Source: Rhodobacterales bacterium HKCCE4037
Lineage (GTDB): Bacteria > Pseudomonadota > Alphaproteobacteria > Rhodobacterales > Rhodobacteraceae
DNA length: 64,000 nt
NCBI GenBank assembly: GCA_015689645.1
Contig: WVSM01000005.1
Location: 186,001-250,000, forward strand
Direction: 5' to 3'
The position numbers and the translations under genes are program-made. Below, one piece after another: positions 8,469 to 18,016 of this stretch. Under the pieces are notes generated by a model. It saw nothing but the letters and a program-made list of their open reading frames with translations, was not told the origin of the DNA and made no database searches. Position 1 is the first letter of the stretch. Each line of letters starts with the position of its first letter.

Positions 8469-9041
8469 CTAGCGGTCCATCGCATGGTATTCCGCGTTCG
8501 GCATCATGTCGGACGCGATGGCGAAACGGTTGGACATGTTGAAGAAGGCGATCACGTCGGCGAGGTCGAAGATCTCGGATTGCGTCAGGCCCGCGTCGCG
8601 CAAGGCCTGACGGTCGGGCTCGTCGACCTCCCACGGCGCCGTGGTCAGCTTCCACGCGAAATCGAGCATGGCGCGATGTCGCGGTTCCAGCGGCGCGACG
8701 CGGTAGTTCATCACCAGCATCTCGCCCAGTTGCGGATCGCCCGACAGCGCGCGCACGGCCTGTCCGTGGGCCACGAGGCAGTAGAAGCATCGGTTGGTGG
8801 AGGAGACGACGACCGCCACCATCTCGCGTTCCAGCTTCGACAGGCCAGACGGCGCCAGCATCAGCGTGTTGTAGTACTGGATGAAGGCCCGCATCTTGTC
8901 CTGGTTGGCCGTGAAGGTCGTCAGGACATTCGGCACCATCCCCAACTTTTCCTGGCAGACTTCGAGGTACCGCTGCATATCCTCGTCGAGGCTGTCAGGG
9001 TCGGGCAGGTCGTAGATCGAGACGTGATCGGGCTGTGGCAT
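8469..9041 (-). CDS. AhpD-like peroxidase-related protein (carboxymuconolactone decarboxylase fold)
   Basis: The start at 9041 follows GGAGGAG; an earlier in-frame ATG at 9095 lacks one. The 190-residue product has the AhpD-type Cys-x2-Cys plus His motif (NRCFYCLVAHG, about residue 80), helix-rich surroundings and a length typical of the 'uncharacterized peroxidase-related enzyme' group. These proteins use the cysteine pair to reduce peroxides or serve redox partners, and many have no proven substrate. It ends 3 bp after the convergent Sel1 gene. No operon partner. Confidence 0.85.
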   Translation of the reverse strand: MPQPDHVSIYDLPDPDSLDEDMQRYLEVCQEKLGMVPNVLTTFTANQDKMRAFIQYYNTLMLAPSGLSKLEREMVAVVVSSTNRCFYCLVAHGQAVRALSGDPQLGEMLVMNYRVAPLEPRHRAMLDFAWKLTTAPWEVDEPDRQALRDAGLTQSEIFDLADVIAFFNMSNRFAIASDMMPNAEYHAMDR

Positions 9042-9124
9042 GGGGCTCCTCCGGCTTTGTGCCGGAAGGTGGCGGAGCGGCGCGGATATGTCCACTCGGT
9101 TTCAGCTTTGCCTGCAAGTCGCTG

Positions 9125-10828
9125 TCAGGCGACCGCCAATCCCTCTTCGCTCAAACCATCCAGCCGTGGCATGAGCGACAAAAGACTTTGCGTATACAGA
9201 TGCTTAGGGTCGGCGAACAGCGCCTCGGTCTCGGCAATCTCCACCAGCACGCCATCCTTCATCACGCCAACGCGGTCGCACATCTGGCGCACCACCGGAA
9301 GATCGTGGCTGATGAACAGCATGGTCAGGCCCAGATGCTCCTGCAGATCCTTCAGGATGTTCAGGATCTGCGCCTGGATCGACACGTCCAGCGCGCTTGT
9401 CGGCTCGTCGCAGATCAGGAAGCGCGGTTGGGTCGCCAAGGCTCGCGCGATGGAGATGCGCTGCCGCTGCCCGCCGGAGAATTCGTGGGGGTATTTCACG
9501 CCCGCCTCGGCCCCGAGGCCCACACGTTCCAGCAATTCGGCGACGCGGGCCTTCAGCTGCTGGCCCGACAACAGCCCATGGTGGCGCGCCGGTTCGGCCA
9601 CGATCTCGTCCACCCGCATACGTGGGTTGAGCGATGAATAGGGGTCCTGGAAAATCATCTGGATCTGCTTGCGATACCAGTCTGGCACGCCGCCCGGATG
9701 CGGCGCGACCTGTTTGCCGTCGAACCACACCTCTCCGCCGTCCACCGGGTAAAGCCCCGCGATCATCCGCGCGATGGTGGACTTGCCCGACCCGCTCTCG
9801 CCCACCAGCCCGAACACCTCGCCTTCGCGGATCTCGAACCGCGCCTCGTCCACGGCGGTGAAATACTTCCGGTTGCGCGGCAAGATCGCGCGTTTTTGCA
9901 GGAAGGTCTTCGTCAATCCCTTGGCTTGGACCAGCGGCTTGTCGCGGTTCACCTCGGTCGACGGCCAGTTGCGCTTCAAATCTTCGATGGCGAATTCCGT
10001 GACCCGCCCGCCGTAGGAGATCAGCGGAAAGCGATGCAGCTTGACCGTGGGGCGGGGGACGGCGGCGATGAGGCTCTTCGTGTAGGGATGGCTCGGCTGG
10101 CCAAGCACCTGTTCGGTCGTGCCGCTCTCCACCACTTCGCCCATGTACATAACCGTCACCTTGTCGGTCGTGTCGGCGATCACGCCCATGTCGTGGGTGA
10201 TCAGGATCACCCCCACCTGCCGCTCGCGGGTCAGTTCCTTGATCAGGTCGAGGATCTGCGCCTGGATCGACACGTCGAGCGCCGTCGTCGGCTCGTCGGC
10301 GATGATCACGTCCGGCTCGGAACACAGCGCCAGCGCGATCACCACCCGCTGCCGCATCCCGCCCGAGAATTGGTGCGGATATTGATCGAGCCGCGTCTCC
10401 GGATCGGGGATACCGACGCGGTCGATCAGGTCGCGGGCGCGCTTGTTGGCTTCCGCATCCGAGACGTCCAGATGCTCGGTAATCGTCTCGACCAGCTGCT
10501 GCCGCACGGTGAACAGCGGGTTGAGCGAGGTCAGCGGGTCCTGGAAGATCATCGAGATCTTCTTGCCGCGCAGGGCGCGCATCGCCGCCGTATCGAGGCC
10601 CGAAATCTCTTCACCCTTGTAGCGGATGATCCCGCCCGCGATGCGGCCCGGGCGGTCCAGCAGCCCCATGACAGCGGCGCCGATGGTGGACTTGCCCGCG
10701 CCGGACTCTCCCACCAGCCCATGGATTTCGCCTGGTTCCACGGCGAGGTGGGCATTCTTCACGGCGGTGAAGAGCTTGCGGCGGGTCGGGAATTCGACCG
10801 TAAGGTTTTCGATCTCGAGGAGAGCCAT
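9125..10828 (-). CDS. Peptide/nickel-type ABC importer ATPase, DppD-DppF fusion
   Basis: Two complete ABC ATPase domains lie in one chain: domain 1 (about residues 1-260) with Walker A GESGAGKST, signature FSGGMRQRV and Walker B VIIADEP; domain 2 (about 300-560) with GESGSGKST, FSGGQRQRI and LICDEP. Each has the family extension with a C-terminal dipeptide-type tail (SHPYTKSLIAAVPRP, KHLYTQSLLSLMPRL). The ATG at 10828 shares one base with the stop of the permease gene; a GTG one codon earlier is the alternative. It energises the DppB/DppC permeases encoded just upstream. Confidence 0.92.
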   Translation of the reverse strand: MALLEIENLTVEFPTRRKLFTAVKNAHLAVEPGEIHGLVGESGAGKSTIGAAVMGLLDRPGRIAGGIIRYKGEEISGLDTAAMRALRGKKISMIFQDPLTSLNPLFTVRQQLVETITEHLDVSDAEANKRARDLIDRVGIPDPETRLDQYPHQFSGGMRQRVVIALALCSEPDVIIADEPTTALDVSIQAQILDLIKELTRERQVGVILITHDMGVIADTTDKVTVMYMGEVVESGTTEQVLGQPSHPYTKSLIAAVPRPTVKLHRFPLISYGGRVTEFAIEDLKRNWPSTEVNRDKPLVQAKGLTKTFLQKRAILPRNRKYFTAVDEARFEIREGEVFGLVGESGSGKSTIARMIAGLYPVDGGEVWFDGKQVAPHPGGVPDWYRKQIQMIFQDPYSSLNPRMRVDEIVAEPARHHGLLSGQQLKARVAELLERVGLGAEAGVKYPHEFSGGQRQRISIARALATQPRFLICDEPTSALDVSIQAQILNILKDLQEHLGLTMLFISHDLPVVRQMCDRVGVMKDGVLVEIAETEALFADPKHLYTQSLLSLMPRLDGLSEEGLAVA

Positions 10829-11793
10829 CACCGCAACCTCGGGTTAAGCGCATCGCGCAGCCAGTCGCCAAGCAGGTTCACCGACAGGGCCAGCACCAGA
10901 AGCGTCGCCGCGGGGAAGACGAGGATCCACCACTTGCCGGAGAACAGGAACGTCTGGCCGATGCGGATCAGCGTGCCGAGGGACGGCTCGGTGGGCGGCG
11001 CGCCGACGCCGAGGAAGCTCAGGGTTGCCTCGGCGATGATCGCCAGCGCGAGCGAGATGGTGGCAATCACCAGCACCGGTGACAGCACGTTCGGCAGGAT
11101 GTGCCGCGCCATGATCACGAGCGGCGAGCGTCCGATCAGGCGGGCGGCCTGAACGTATTCCTTGTTCTTCTCCACCAGCGTGGCGCCGCGCACGACGCGG
11201 GCGAATTGCACCCAGTCCGACAGGCCGATGGCGAGGATCAGGACGGCAATCGCCACCTGGTCCCGGTACTCGATGGGCGTGATCCCCTTGGCGATGCCGA
11301 AGATCAGCATGGCGACAAGGATCGACGGGAAGGTCAGCTGGATATCGGCGATCCGCATGATGATCGTCTCGGTCCAGCCGCCGACATAGGCCGCGATCAG
11401 GCCGAGGGTGACACCGAGGACCAGCGCGAAGGTCACGGCGGCAAAGCCCACGAACAGCGAGATCCGCAACCCGTAAAGGATCGTCGAGAACACGTCGCGG
11501 CCCTGATCGTCGGTGCCCAGAAGGAAGGTCTCGCCGGTGAAGGCGGACGGCGTGCCCGGCGGGGTCAGACCGTTCAGCAGGTTCAGCGTCGCGGGATTGA
11601 ACGGATCGTGCGGCGCGATAATCGGCGCGAATACCGCGGCAAGGATCAGGACAAGGGTCACGAAGGCCGAGATCATGGCGACGGGCGAATGGCGGAAGGC
11701 ATAGCCCACATCGCTGTCCCATGCGCGCGACAGCCGGCTTTGGGCGCGGGCTTCCAGGACGGCGGGGATGTCCTGTTGGGGCGTGTCACTCAT
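10828..11793 (-). CDS. ABC transporter permease, DppC/OppC type
   Basis: The 321-residue product has an N-terminal cytoplasmic tail, a first membrane helix around 40-62, an extracytoplasmic loop and five further helices. The EAA-type loop reads EYVQAARLIGRSPLVIMARHILPN, and the C terminus NLLGDWLRDALNPRLR is diagnostic for DppC-type permeases. The start ATG at 11793 shares one base with the DppB stop (TGATG). It pairs with DppB to form the membrane channel of the importer. Confidence 0.93.
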   Translation of the reverse strand: MSDTPQQDIPAVLEARAQSRLSRAWDSDVGYAFRHSPVAMISAFVTLVLILAAVFAPIIAPHDPFNPATLNLLNGLTPPGTPSAFTGETFLLGTDDQGRDVFSTILYGLRISLFVGFAAVTFALVLGVTLGLIAAYVGGWTETIIMRIADIQLTFPSILVAMLIFGIAKGITPIEYRDQVAIAVLILAIGLSDWVQFARVVRGATLVEKNKEYVQAARLIGRSPLVIMARHILPNVLSPVLVIATISLALAIIAEATLSFLGVGAPPTEPSLGTLIRIGQTFLFSGKWWILVFPAATLLVLALSVNLLGDWLRDALNPRLR

Positions 11794-12797
11794 CAGCTTA
11801 CCCTCAGGCGCGGGTCGATCAGGACGTAGAGCAGGTCCACGATCAGGTTGATCGCCACGAACATCACCGAGATCAGCATCAGGTAGGCGGCCATGACAGG
11901 GATATCGACGAACTGGATCGCGTTGATGAACAGCAGCCCGACGCCCGGCCACTGGAACACCGTTTCGGTGATGATGGCAAACGCGATGATCGAACCCAGT
12001 TGCAGGCCCGTCACCGTGATCACTGGCACCATCGTGTTCTTCAGCGCGTGGCGGTAGTTGATTGCGCGGTCGCCAAGGCCGCGCGCACGGGCGAAGCGGA
12101 TGTAATCGGCGCGCAGCACTTCCAGCATCTCGGCGCGCACCAGCCGCATGATCAACGTCATCTGGTATAGGCCGAGCGTGATGGCGGGCAGGATGATCGA
12201 CTGTACCCCGTCCCAGGACGCAAAACCGGTGGTCCACCAGCCGAGGTCGACCGTGTCACCGCGCCCGAAGGTCGGCATGCCGCCGGTGTTGATGACCGTA
12301 TCGGTGAAGGGAATGCGGATATCGACGCCCACGCCGAAGCCGTAGATCAGCAGAACGCCGATCAGGAAGGTGGGCAACGACACGCCAATCAGGCTCACCG
12401 TCATGATGAAATTCGCGGTGACGCCCTCGCGCCGGATCGCGGTGAAGATGCCGAGGCCGATCCCGAAGGCCAGCGCCAGCGCGCCCGAGACAAGGGCCAA
12501 TTCCAGCGTGGCGGGAAGGCGTTCGGCGATGATCTCGGCCACCGGACGGCCCTGCCGGTACGAGATCCCGAGATCGCCCTGAACGGCCCGCACAAGGAAA
12601 TCCCAGTATTGCAGGAAGAACGGCTTGTTCAGCCCCAGTTGCTCGCGCAGGCGGTCGATGTCTTCCAACGTGCGTTCCTGCCCCAGCATCGTGTCGATCG
12701 GATCGCCCACGAAGCGGAACATGGCAAACGCCACAAGCCCCACAACCAGCAGGACAAGGACGGATTGAAATATGCGGCGCAGGATGAAGCTGAGCAT
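11793..12797 (-). CDS. ABC transporter permease, DppB/OppB type
   Basis: The protein has 334 residues and begins MLSFILRRIFQSVLVLLVVG, the classical DppB N terminus. It contains the family segments GLNKPFFLQYWDFL and GDLGISYRQGRPV, the EAA loop DYIRFARARGLGDRAINYRHALKNTMVP and the C-terminal DLLYVLIDPRLR. It is first of the three transporter genes, so the operon order is dppB-dppC-dppDF. The binding protein that would normally precede it is separated by a plus-strand OmpV/MipA gene. Confidence 0.93.
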   Translation of the reverse strand: MLSFILRRIFQSVLVLLVVGLVAFAMFRFVGDPIDTMLGQERTLEDIDRLREQLGLNKPFFLQYWDFLVRAVQGDLGISYRQGRPVAEIIAERLPATLELALVSGALALAFGIGLGIFTAIRREGVTANFIMTVSLIGVSLPTFLIGVLLIYGFGVGVDIRIPFTDTVINTGGMPTFGRGDTVDLGWWTTGFASWDGVQSIILPAITLGLYQMTLIMRLVRAEMLEVLRADYIRFARARGLGDRAINYRHALKNTMVPVITVTGLQLGSIIAFAIITETVFQWPGVGLLFINAIQFVDIPVMAAYLMLISVMFVAINLIVDLLYVLIDPRLRVS

Positions 12798-12961
12798 CGT
12801 TCGGTTGTGCGGCGAACCCGGGGGTGCGTCAAGAGAGACCGGCCATCAATCCTGTTACGTCACACCTGCAGTGGCGCAGGTTCATGAAAAGTTATCATTT
12901 CCAAGGGTGCAAATCGCACTAGCTTTCGATACTGAACGCACATCATCGTCTGGGGGGACAA

Positions 12962-13753
12962 ATGACCCGATCGCTTTTCGCCGCAACCGCCGTGGCCGCG
13001 TCCGTTTTCTTCGGGCCGGGTCTGGCCCCGTTTTCCGGTGCCGCCGAGGCGCAGGAGGTCGGCATCGCCGGTGAGATCGGCCTGGGCGTGCGGCTGCGGC
13101 AGGAGTATTTCGGCGCGTCGAGTTATGGCTTCAGCCCGATGGGGCGCGGCGCGCTCGAAGCGATCACTTTCGGCCCGGTGAATTTCGGCACGCCCGGCGT
13201 GCGGCGCGTGCCCGATGGCTTCACGCTGCGCGGCGGATTTCGCATCGTGCCCGGACGATCCGCGGAGGATTTCCCCGAACTGGCGGGATTGGAAGACGTC
13301 GACTTCAGCGTCGAGCTCGGTCTGGGCGCCGGCTACGAGGCCGAGAATTTCCGCGTCTTCGCCGATCCGCGCTACGGGGTCGTGGGCCATAACGCCTGGG
13401 TGGCCGAGATCGGGGCGGATTACATCCTGCGCCCCTCCAGCGATCTGGAAATCTCCGTCGGTCCGCGCGCGTTCTTCGGGTCCAACGACTATGCCGACAC
13501 GTATTTCGGCATCACCGCCGCCGAGGCTAATGTCAGTTCGTTTTCGGCCTTCGATCCCGATGGCGGGCTCCTGTCCTACGGGATCGACATGCGCGTGCAG
13601 CGGCAACTGAACGATGACTGGTCGCTGCGGGCAGATCTGGAAATTAGCGAATTCGTCAACGGGGCTGCCGATAGTCCGATTGTTCAGGCCGGATCGGCCA
13701 CGCACGCGATCTTCGGCATTACCCTTGCGCGCCGGTTCAGCTTCGGGTTCTGA
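12962..13753 (+). CDS. MipA/OmpV-family outer-membrane protein
   Basis: The 263-residue protein starts with a signal peptide (cleavage likely after AEAQ near residue 31). Alternating hydrophobic beta-strand patterns with many Gly, Tyr and Phe residues follow, ending in the outer-membrane signature RRFSFGF with a C-terminal Phe. Segments such as GVGYEAENFRVFADPRYG-like strands and SSDLEISVGPRAFFGSNDYADTYFGIT match the MipA/OmpV family. GGGGGGAC precedes the ATG. Lying between the binding protein and permeases of a peptide-type importer, it may be the outer-membrane entry route for the same solute; this is only suggested by position. Confidence 0.85.
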   Translation: MTRSLFAATAVAASVFFGPGLAPFSGAAEAQEVGIAGEIGLGVRLRQEYFGASSYGFSPMGRGALEAITFGPVNFGTPGVRRVPDGFTLRGGFRIVPGRSAEDFPELAGLEDVDFSVELGLGAGYEAENFRVFADPRYGVVGHNAWVAEIGADYILRPSSDLEISVGPRAFFGSNDYADTYFGITAAEANVSSFSAFDPDGGLLSYGIDMRVQRQLNDDWSLRADLEISEFVNGAADSPIVQAGSATHAIFGITLARRFSFGF

Positions 13754-13773
13754 GCTGACGGAGTTGTAATGAA

Positions 13774-13800
13774 AAAGGCCGGGCACATGGCCCGGCCTTT
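13774..13800. terminator. Bidirectional intrinsic terminator
   Basis: An 11-bp perfect stem (AAAGGCCGGGC / GCCCGGCCTTT) with a 5-nt loop has A's before and T's after. It separates the convergent OmpV/MipA gene and the binding-protein gene. Confidence 0.85.
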
Positions 13801-13820
13801 CGTCTTTCTAGAAGGTCCAC

Positions 13821-15374
13821 TCAGTCCTGGGCGCCGACCGTGACCCAGCGCAGGATGAAGAAGTTGTCGGGCCGCTGCGTCAGTTCGATCCCGTCACGCA
13901 CACCCCACAGAAGCGGCTGCACGTAGAGCGGCGTGTAGACCACGTCTTCCTGGTAGATTTCCACGGCCTCGTCGATCAGCGCCTGCCGCGCGGCGGGGTC
14001 GATCTCGGACTGGATCAGCGGCAGAAGCTCATCCATCCGGGCGTTCGAATAGCCACCGAAGTTCCAGGTGCCAAGCCGCTCGCCCGCGGTGTGGACCAGG
14101 AACCGCAGCGGATGTTCGTGGTCGAACGTGCCCGACGACCACCCCAGCAGGAACATGTCGAAGCGATCCTCGCGCAGTTCCGGCCAGTAGTTGGAAACCG
14201 GCATCGCATCGAGCGTGGCGGTCAGGCCGACCTGCGCCAGCATCCCGACGACGGCCTGGCAGACGGCCTCGTCGTTGAGGTAGCGATCGTTGGGGCAGGA
14301 CAGGGTGAATTCCGCCCCCTCGGCCCCCGCTTCCGCCAGCAGGCTGCGCGCCAGCTCCGGGTCGTATTCCGGCCGTGCCGCGTTGGCTTCGGAATAGCCG
14401 CTCTCCGCCGGGCTGATCAGCTGGCTTTCGGCGGCGGCGGTGCCGCCCATGATCGCCTGCAGGATCGCATCGACGTTGATTGCATGGCCCACGGCGCGGC
14501 GGACGCGCACATCGGCGAAGATGTTGTCGTTGCCATTCAAAAGGGTTTCGTGATCGTGGGCATATCCCAGCATGATCACGCGGCTTTCGATGCCATCGAG
14601 AACGTAGACGCCCTCGGCCTCGTTGACGCGCGCGGCATCCTGAACCGGGACCGGGTCGATCAGGTCGATGTCACCCGACAAAAGGGCCGCGACGGCGGTG
14701 GCGGAGTTCTGGATCGGTGTGAAGATTGCCTCGGTGATGTTGTGCTCCGTCTCGCCCCACCAGCCGTCGAAAGGAACCAGAACGGTCTCCAGGTCAGGCT
14801 GGCGCGATTGCAGCATGAAGGCTCCGGTGCCGTTGACGCTGCGGGTGGCGAAGTTCTCGGTATCGCGCGCCGGGCGCTCGGCCTCGTTCTCGGCGGCCCA
14901 TCCGCTGTCCATCATCATCCAGTTGGCGATGCTGTCGGGGAAGATCGGTTGCGGCGAGGTGGTCAGGATATCGACAGTGTAATCATCGACGATCTCGACG
15001 CCAGAGACCGCGCCGAACCAGCTTGCCACGTCGCTTTCCTCGGACGAGGCGCGTTCGTAGGAGAACAGCACGTCCTCCGCGTTGAACTCCTGTCCGCCGT
15101 GGAACGTCACGCCCTGACGCAGGACAAACCGCCAACCCGCGCCGTCGGGCAGTGGCTCCCAGCTTTCGGCAAGTGCGGGTTCGATCGACATGTCGCGCCC
15201 GCGGCGCACAAGGCCCTCGTAAACGTTGTTGAGAAACCCGAGCACGGGCGCCGAACTGACGGCATGGGGGTCCATGGTCTGCGGGTCGGTTGTCGCCGCC
15301 CATCGGAAGGTTTCAGCCTGCGCCGGAACGGCAGTGGACAGCGCCAGAAGGCTGGCGGTCAGAAGGCGGTTCAT
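13821..15374 (-). CDS. ABC transporter periplasmic binding protein, family 5 (peptide/solute)
   Basis: The 517-residue protein has a signal peptide (MNRLLTASLLALSTAVPAQA) followed by the family-5 start FRWAATTDPQTMDPHAVSS. Typical internal motifs include GVTFHGGQEFNAEDVLFSYERA, NGTGAFMLQ and the family's NDRYLNDEAVCQAVVGMLAQVG. It captures peptides or other small solutes and presumably feeds the DppBC-DppDF importer transcribed in the same direction further on. It is clearly paralogous to the second binding protein at 20367-21956. Substrate cannot be read from sequence. Confidence 0.92.
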   Translation of the reverse strand: MNRLLTASLLALSTAVPAQAETFRWAATTDPQTMDPHAVSSAPVLGFLNNVYEGLVRRGRDMSIEPALAESWEPLPDGAGWRFVLRQGVTFHGGQEFNAEDVLFSYERASSEESDVASWFGAVSGVEIVDDYTVDILTTSPQPIFPDSIANWMMMDSGWAAENEAERPARDTENFATRSVNGTGAFMLQSRQPDLETVLVPFDGWWGETEHNITEAIFTPIQNSATAVAALLSGDIDLIDPVPVQDAARVNEAEGVYVLDGIESRVIMLGYAHDHETLLNGNDNIFADVRVRRAVGHAINVDAILQAIMGGTAAAESQLISPAESGYSEANAARPEYDPELARSLLAEAGAEGAEFTLSCPNDRYLNDEAVCQAVVGMLAQVGLTATLDAMPVSNYWPELREDRFDMFLLGWSSGTFDHEHPLRFLVHTAGERLGTWNFGGYSNARMDELLPLIQSEIDPAARQALIDEAVEIYQEDVVYTPLYVQPLLWGVRDGIELTQRPDNFFILRWVTVGAQD

Positions 15375-15656
15375 GATGTCTCTCTCCCCGGAGTACTTTG
15401 TTCGCGCGACCTGAGGCGCTGCACGCTGCGCAACACTGGCCCACGGCCAAGGATAACGCGAGCGGCGCGATTGTCACGATGACGTGACTTAAGGCGCGCG
15501 AGCCTCGACGTGACCGCGGCAGCGAGGCGCCGTATCGACTGCGGGCATTCGAACCAAACCTTCTGAAAAACTTGCGAAAATCTTAATTTCTCCAATCGTG
15601 ACCAATCCGTCTTGGCCCTGTATCCCGCGACTGGGGGCAGTGTGCGAGGTGTGGCC

Positions 15657-17378
15657 ATGCCGGCAAAAGGACAGGGGCTGAACAGTATCCCCGTGCGGTT
15701 CGGGTTGTTGTCGCTGGGACTTGGTGGCGCTGCGACGATGTCGGTCGCGCTTCTGTGCCCCACGGCTGTGGGCGCCGGTGCCATCGTTCTGCTCGGGGCA
15801 GGCGCAGCTTTGGTTTCAGCGGGGATCACCTACTTGGCGGCGCGCAAGCTGACCGCCCAGATCGAAGCGATCCGGCGAAGCACGGTCGCGCTGGCTTCGG
15901 GCGATTTCAACGCCGCGCTCGACGTGGATTGCAAGTGCGAGCTCGGCGACCTGGCGGACAATTTCAAGATCATGGCGGATCGGCTCGCCACCAATGTCAT
16001 GCGCATGAACGTGCTCGCCTATACCGATCCGCTGACGCGGCTTCCGAACCGCTCAGTGATCTTTCACGCATTGGACACCATCGTCCTGAACCCGAATGCG
16101 GCCGCCGACGTGTTGTTCATCGACCTCGACGGCTTCAAGCGGATCAATGACAGCCATGGTCACGAGGTCGGAGATCTCGCGCTGGCCGAGGTGGGCTGCC
16201 GGATTGCCGGGGCCTTGGGGCGGAAGGTCGGCACCTTGTCCGACGGAATGAGCCCGCTTGGGGAGTCCTGTGACATCGCACCCGGCGACGCGCTTTTGGG
16301 ACGGGTCGCGGGCGACGAGTTCGTGGCGATCCTGCCAGATATTCCCGATGGTCCCGATGCCGTGGCGGTGGCCGGCGACATCCTTGCCGCCTTGGCCGAA
16401 CCGATCACTGTCAACGGGCTCTCGATCCAAGTCGGATGCAGCATCGGTATCGTGCGCCATCCCGATTACGGCGGGTCGGCGGAAAGCCTCATCAATCTCG
16501 CGGACCAGGCGATGTACGAGGCGAAGGCCAGCGGGCGGAACCGGATCGTCCGTGTCGACGAAGCGTTGGATGGTATCTGGCGCGACCGTCGCGTGATCGA
16601 AGGCGATCTGGAACAAGCGGTGGCGCGGGGCGATATCCACCTCGCCTTCCAGCCAAGGTTCCACACTGACGGCCTGCGCCTGTCGATGGTCGAGGCCCTG
16701 GCCCGCTGGACGCATCCGGAGCGTGGGCCAATTCCGCCCGGCATTTTCATCCCGATTGCCGAGCGGCTGGGTCTTATGGGCGAGCTTGGGGCGCAGGTTC
16801 TGGAGCATTCGGTGCGGAAATGCCGGGCGTGGCTGGATCAGGGGCTGAGAATTGGCGTGTCGGTCAACGTGTCGCCCACGGAGTTCGACGACCCGACGCT
16901 CTTGGACCGGATCGCGGAGACGCTAGATCGCTACGATGTCGAGCCCGATCTGCTGGAAGTGGAGATCACCGAAAGCATGGCCATGGGAGACGCCGAAACG
17001 GTGCAGGACCAGATGCGGGCGCTCAGCGACCTGGGTGTAAAGATCGCCATCGACGATTTCGGCACCGGCTATTCGAATTTCGCGCGGCTCACCTGCCTGC
17101 CCTATACGACGATCAAGCTCGACCGGTCGCTGATTTCCGAAGTGACGAAAGACCCGCGTGGTGTGCGCATGCTGGAGGCCATCGCGGTTGCCGCCCGGAT
17201 GAACGGGCAGACAACCGTGGCCGAGGGGATCGAGACGCAGCAGCAATTCGACCTGCTGCGTCCGGCCGGGTTCGACGAGGTGCAGGGCTTCCACTTTTCG
17301 CGCCCCCTGTCAGCAGACAAGGTCGCTGCCCTGGTCAGGGCGTGTCCAGGCAGCCGGGGACGTCTGAACGTCGCCTGA
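15657..17378 (+). CDS. GGDEF-EAL domain protein (cyclic-di-GMP turnover) with membrane N terminus
   Basis: The ATG at 15657 follows GAGG; the frame is open further up from a TTG. Two hydrophobic segments lie in the first 65 residues, then a HAMP-like stretch (IEAIRRSTVALASGDFNAALD). The GGDEF domain has the DxD metal motif (FIDLDGFKRIND) and an AGDEF active loop in place of GGDEF; A-GDEF is found in active cyclases. About 25 extra residues lie just ahead of the loop. The EAL domain has EALARW, the Mg-binding IDDFGTGYSNF loop, KLDRSLI and AEGIET. Both synthesis and hydrolysis of c-di-GMP therefore look possible. It converges with the universal-stress gene at a 6-bp gap. Confidence 0.88.
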   Translation: MPAKGQGLNSIPVRFGLLSLGLGGAATMSVALLCPTAVGAGAIVLLGAGAALVSAGITYLAARKLTAQIEAIRRSTVALASGDFNAALDVDCKCELGDLADNFKIMADRLATNVMRMNVLAYTDPLTRLPNRSVIFHALDTIVLNPNAAADVLFIDLDGFKRINDSHGHEVGDLALAEVGCRIAGALGRKVGTLSDGMSPLGESCDIAPGDALLGRVAGDEFVAILPDIPDGPDAVAVAGDILAALAEPITVNGLSIQVGCSIGIVRHPDYGGSAESLINLADQAMYEAKASGRNRIVRVDEALDGIWRDRRVIEGDLEQAVARGDIHLAFQPRFHTDGLRLSMVEALARWTHPERGPIPPGIFIPIAERLGLMGELGAQVLEHSVRKCRAWLDQGLRIGVSVNVSPTEFDDPTLLDRIAETLDRYDVEPDLLEVEITESMAMGDAETVQDQMRALSDLGVKIAIDDFGTGYSNFARLTCLPYTTIKLDRSLISEVTKDPRGVRMLEAIAVAARMNGQTTVAEGIETQQQFDLLRPAGFDEVQGFHFSRPLSADKVAALVRACPGSRGRLNVA

Positions 17379-17384
17379 CGCGGG

Positions 17385-17819
17385 TCAGTGCACCGTCAGC
17401 ACGGAGCAGGTCGCGCCGTGGCCGACCTTCTGGCTGACCGAGCCAAGGAACAGGCTTGCGACCGAGCCGAGGCCGCGGCGGCCCATGACGATCAGGTCGG
17501 CGTCGTTGAGCTTGGCAACATGCAGGATCGTTTCGGCTGGATCGCCGGCCATGGTGGTGGTGCTGGCGGGCGTCAGGCCGGCCTCTTCGACCTGCTTGAC
17601 GGCGGCGTCCATGATCTTCTTGCCTGCGTCGTCGATGATCTCCTGCGTCAGGGGAAGCTCGACCACGGAATAGCCGACGGCGACCATGGTGGTGTCGATC
17701 TGCGGTGTGTGGACGAGGTGCAGCTCGGCGCCGAAGGTCTTGGCGAATTCGCAGGCTTTCTCGAGCGCATGCTTGGCGGGGTCGGAGCCGTCGAAGGGGG
17801 CGACGATTGTCTTGAACAT
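17385..17819 (-). CDS. Universal stress protein (UspA family)
   Basis: The 144-residue protein begins MFKTIVAPFDGSDPAKHALE, the standard UspA start. It ends with the ATP-binding loop G-x2-G-x9-G(S/T) type segment VMGRRGLGSVASLFLGSVSQKV and HGATCSVLTVH. Small soluble stress proteins of this kind bind ATP and respond to growth arrest or low oxygen. An FNR-type box lies about 75 bp upstream of its start, which would make it oxygen-controlled as for usp genes in Rhodobacter. Confidence 0.92.
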   Translation of the reverse strand: MFKTIVAPFDGSDPAKHALEKACEFAKTFGAELHLVHTPQIDTTMVAVGYSVVELPLTQEIIDDAGKKIMDAAVKQVEEAGLTPASTTTMAGDPAETILHVAKLNDADLIVMGRRGLGSVASLFLGSVSQKVGHGATCSVLTVH

Positions 17820-17894
17820 GGGGTCATCCTTTCGGGTTCAAAAGCGCGCAATGGGCTGCGCCTGCGAGTCTGGCAGATCTCGGGGCAGGTTGCC

Positions 17895-17908
17895 TTGAGG
17901 TGGATCAA
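17895..17908. promoter_or_regulatory. FNR/FnrL-type box upstream of the universal stress gene
   Basis: TTGAG-GTGG-ATCAA fits the TTGA-N6-TCAA consensus of FNR/FnrL proteins. It is centred about 80 bp before the Usp start codon on the minus strand. Confidence 0.6.
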
Positions 17909-17927
17909 GGAGTATCCACGGGCGCTT

Positions 17928-17940
17928 TGTGCAAGGTTGC
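17928..17940. repeat. Copy 1 of intergenic repeat TGTGCAAGGTTGC
   Basis: The 13-mer TGTGCAAGGTTGC recurs at 40709 and 46386, always between genes. Here the right arm of the palindrome is incomplete (TTGCTAAG instead of TTGCACA). Confidence 0.6.
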
Positions 17941-17996
17941 TAAGGGACCGGTATTTCAAGGTTTTATTTTGAAATCAGTATCTTATTAAGCATCAT

Positions 17997-18016
17997 ATTT
18001 CTATGATCATAGAAAT
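17997..18016. promoter_or_regulatory. Perfect 20-bp AT-rich palindrome
   Basis: ATTTCTATGA is followed directly by its reverse complement TCATAGAAAT. With no loop it fits a dimeric regulator site better than a terminator. It stands 125 bp after the KtrB stop and 180 bp before the Usp start. Confidence 0.5.
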
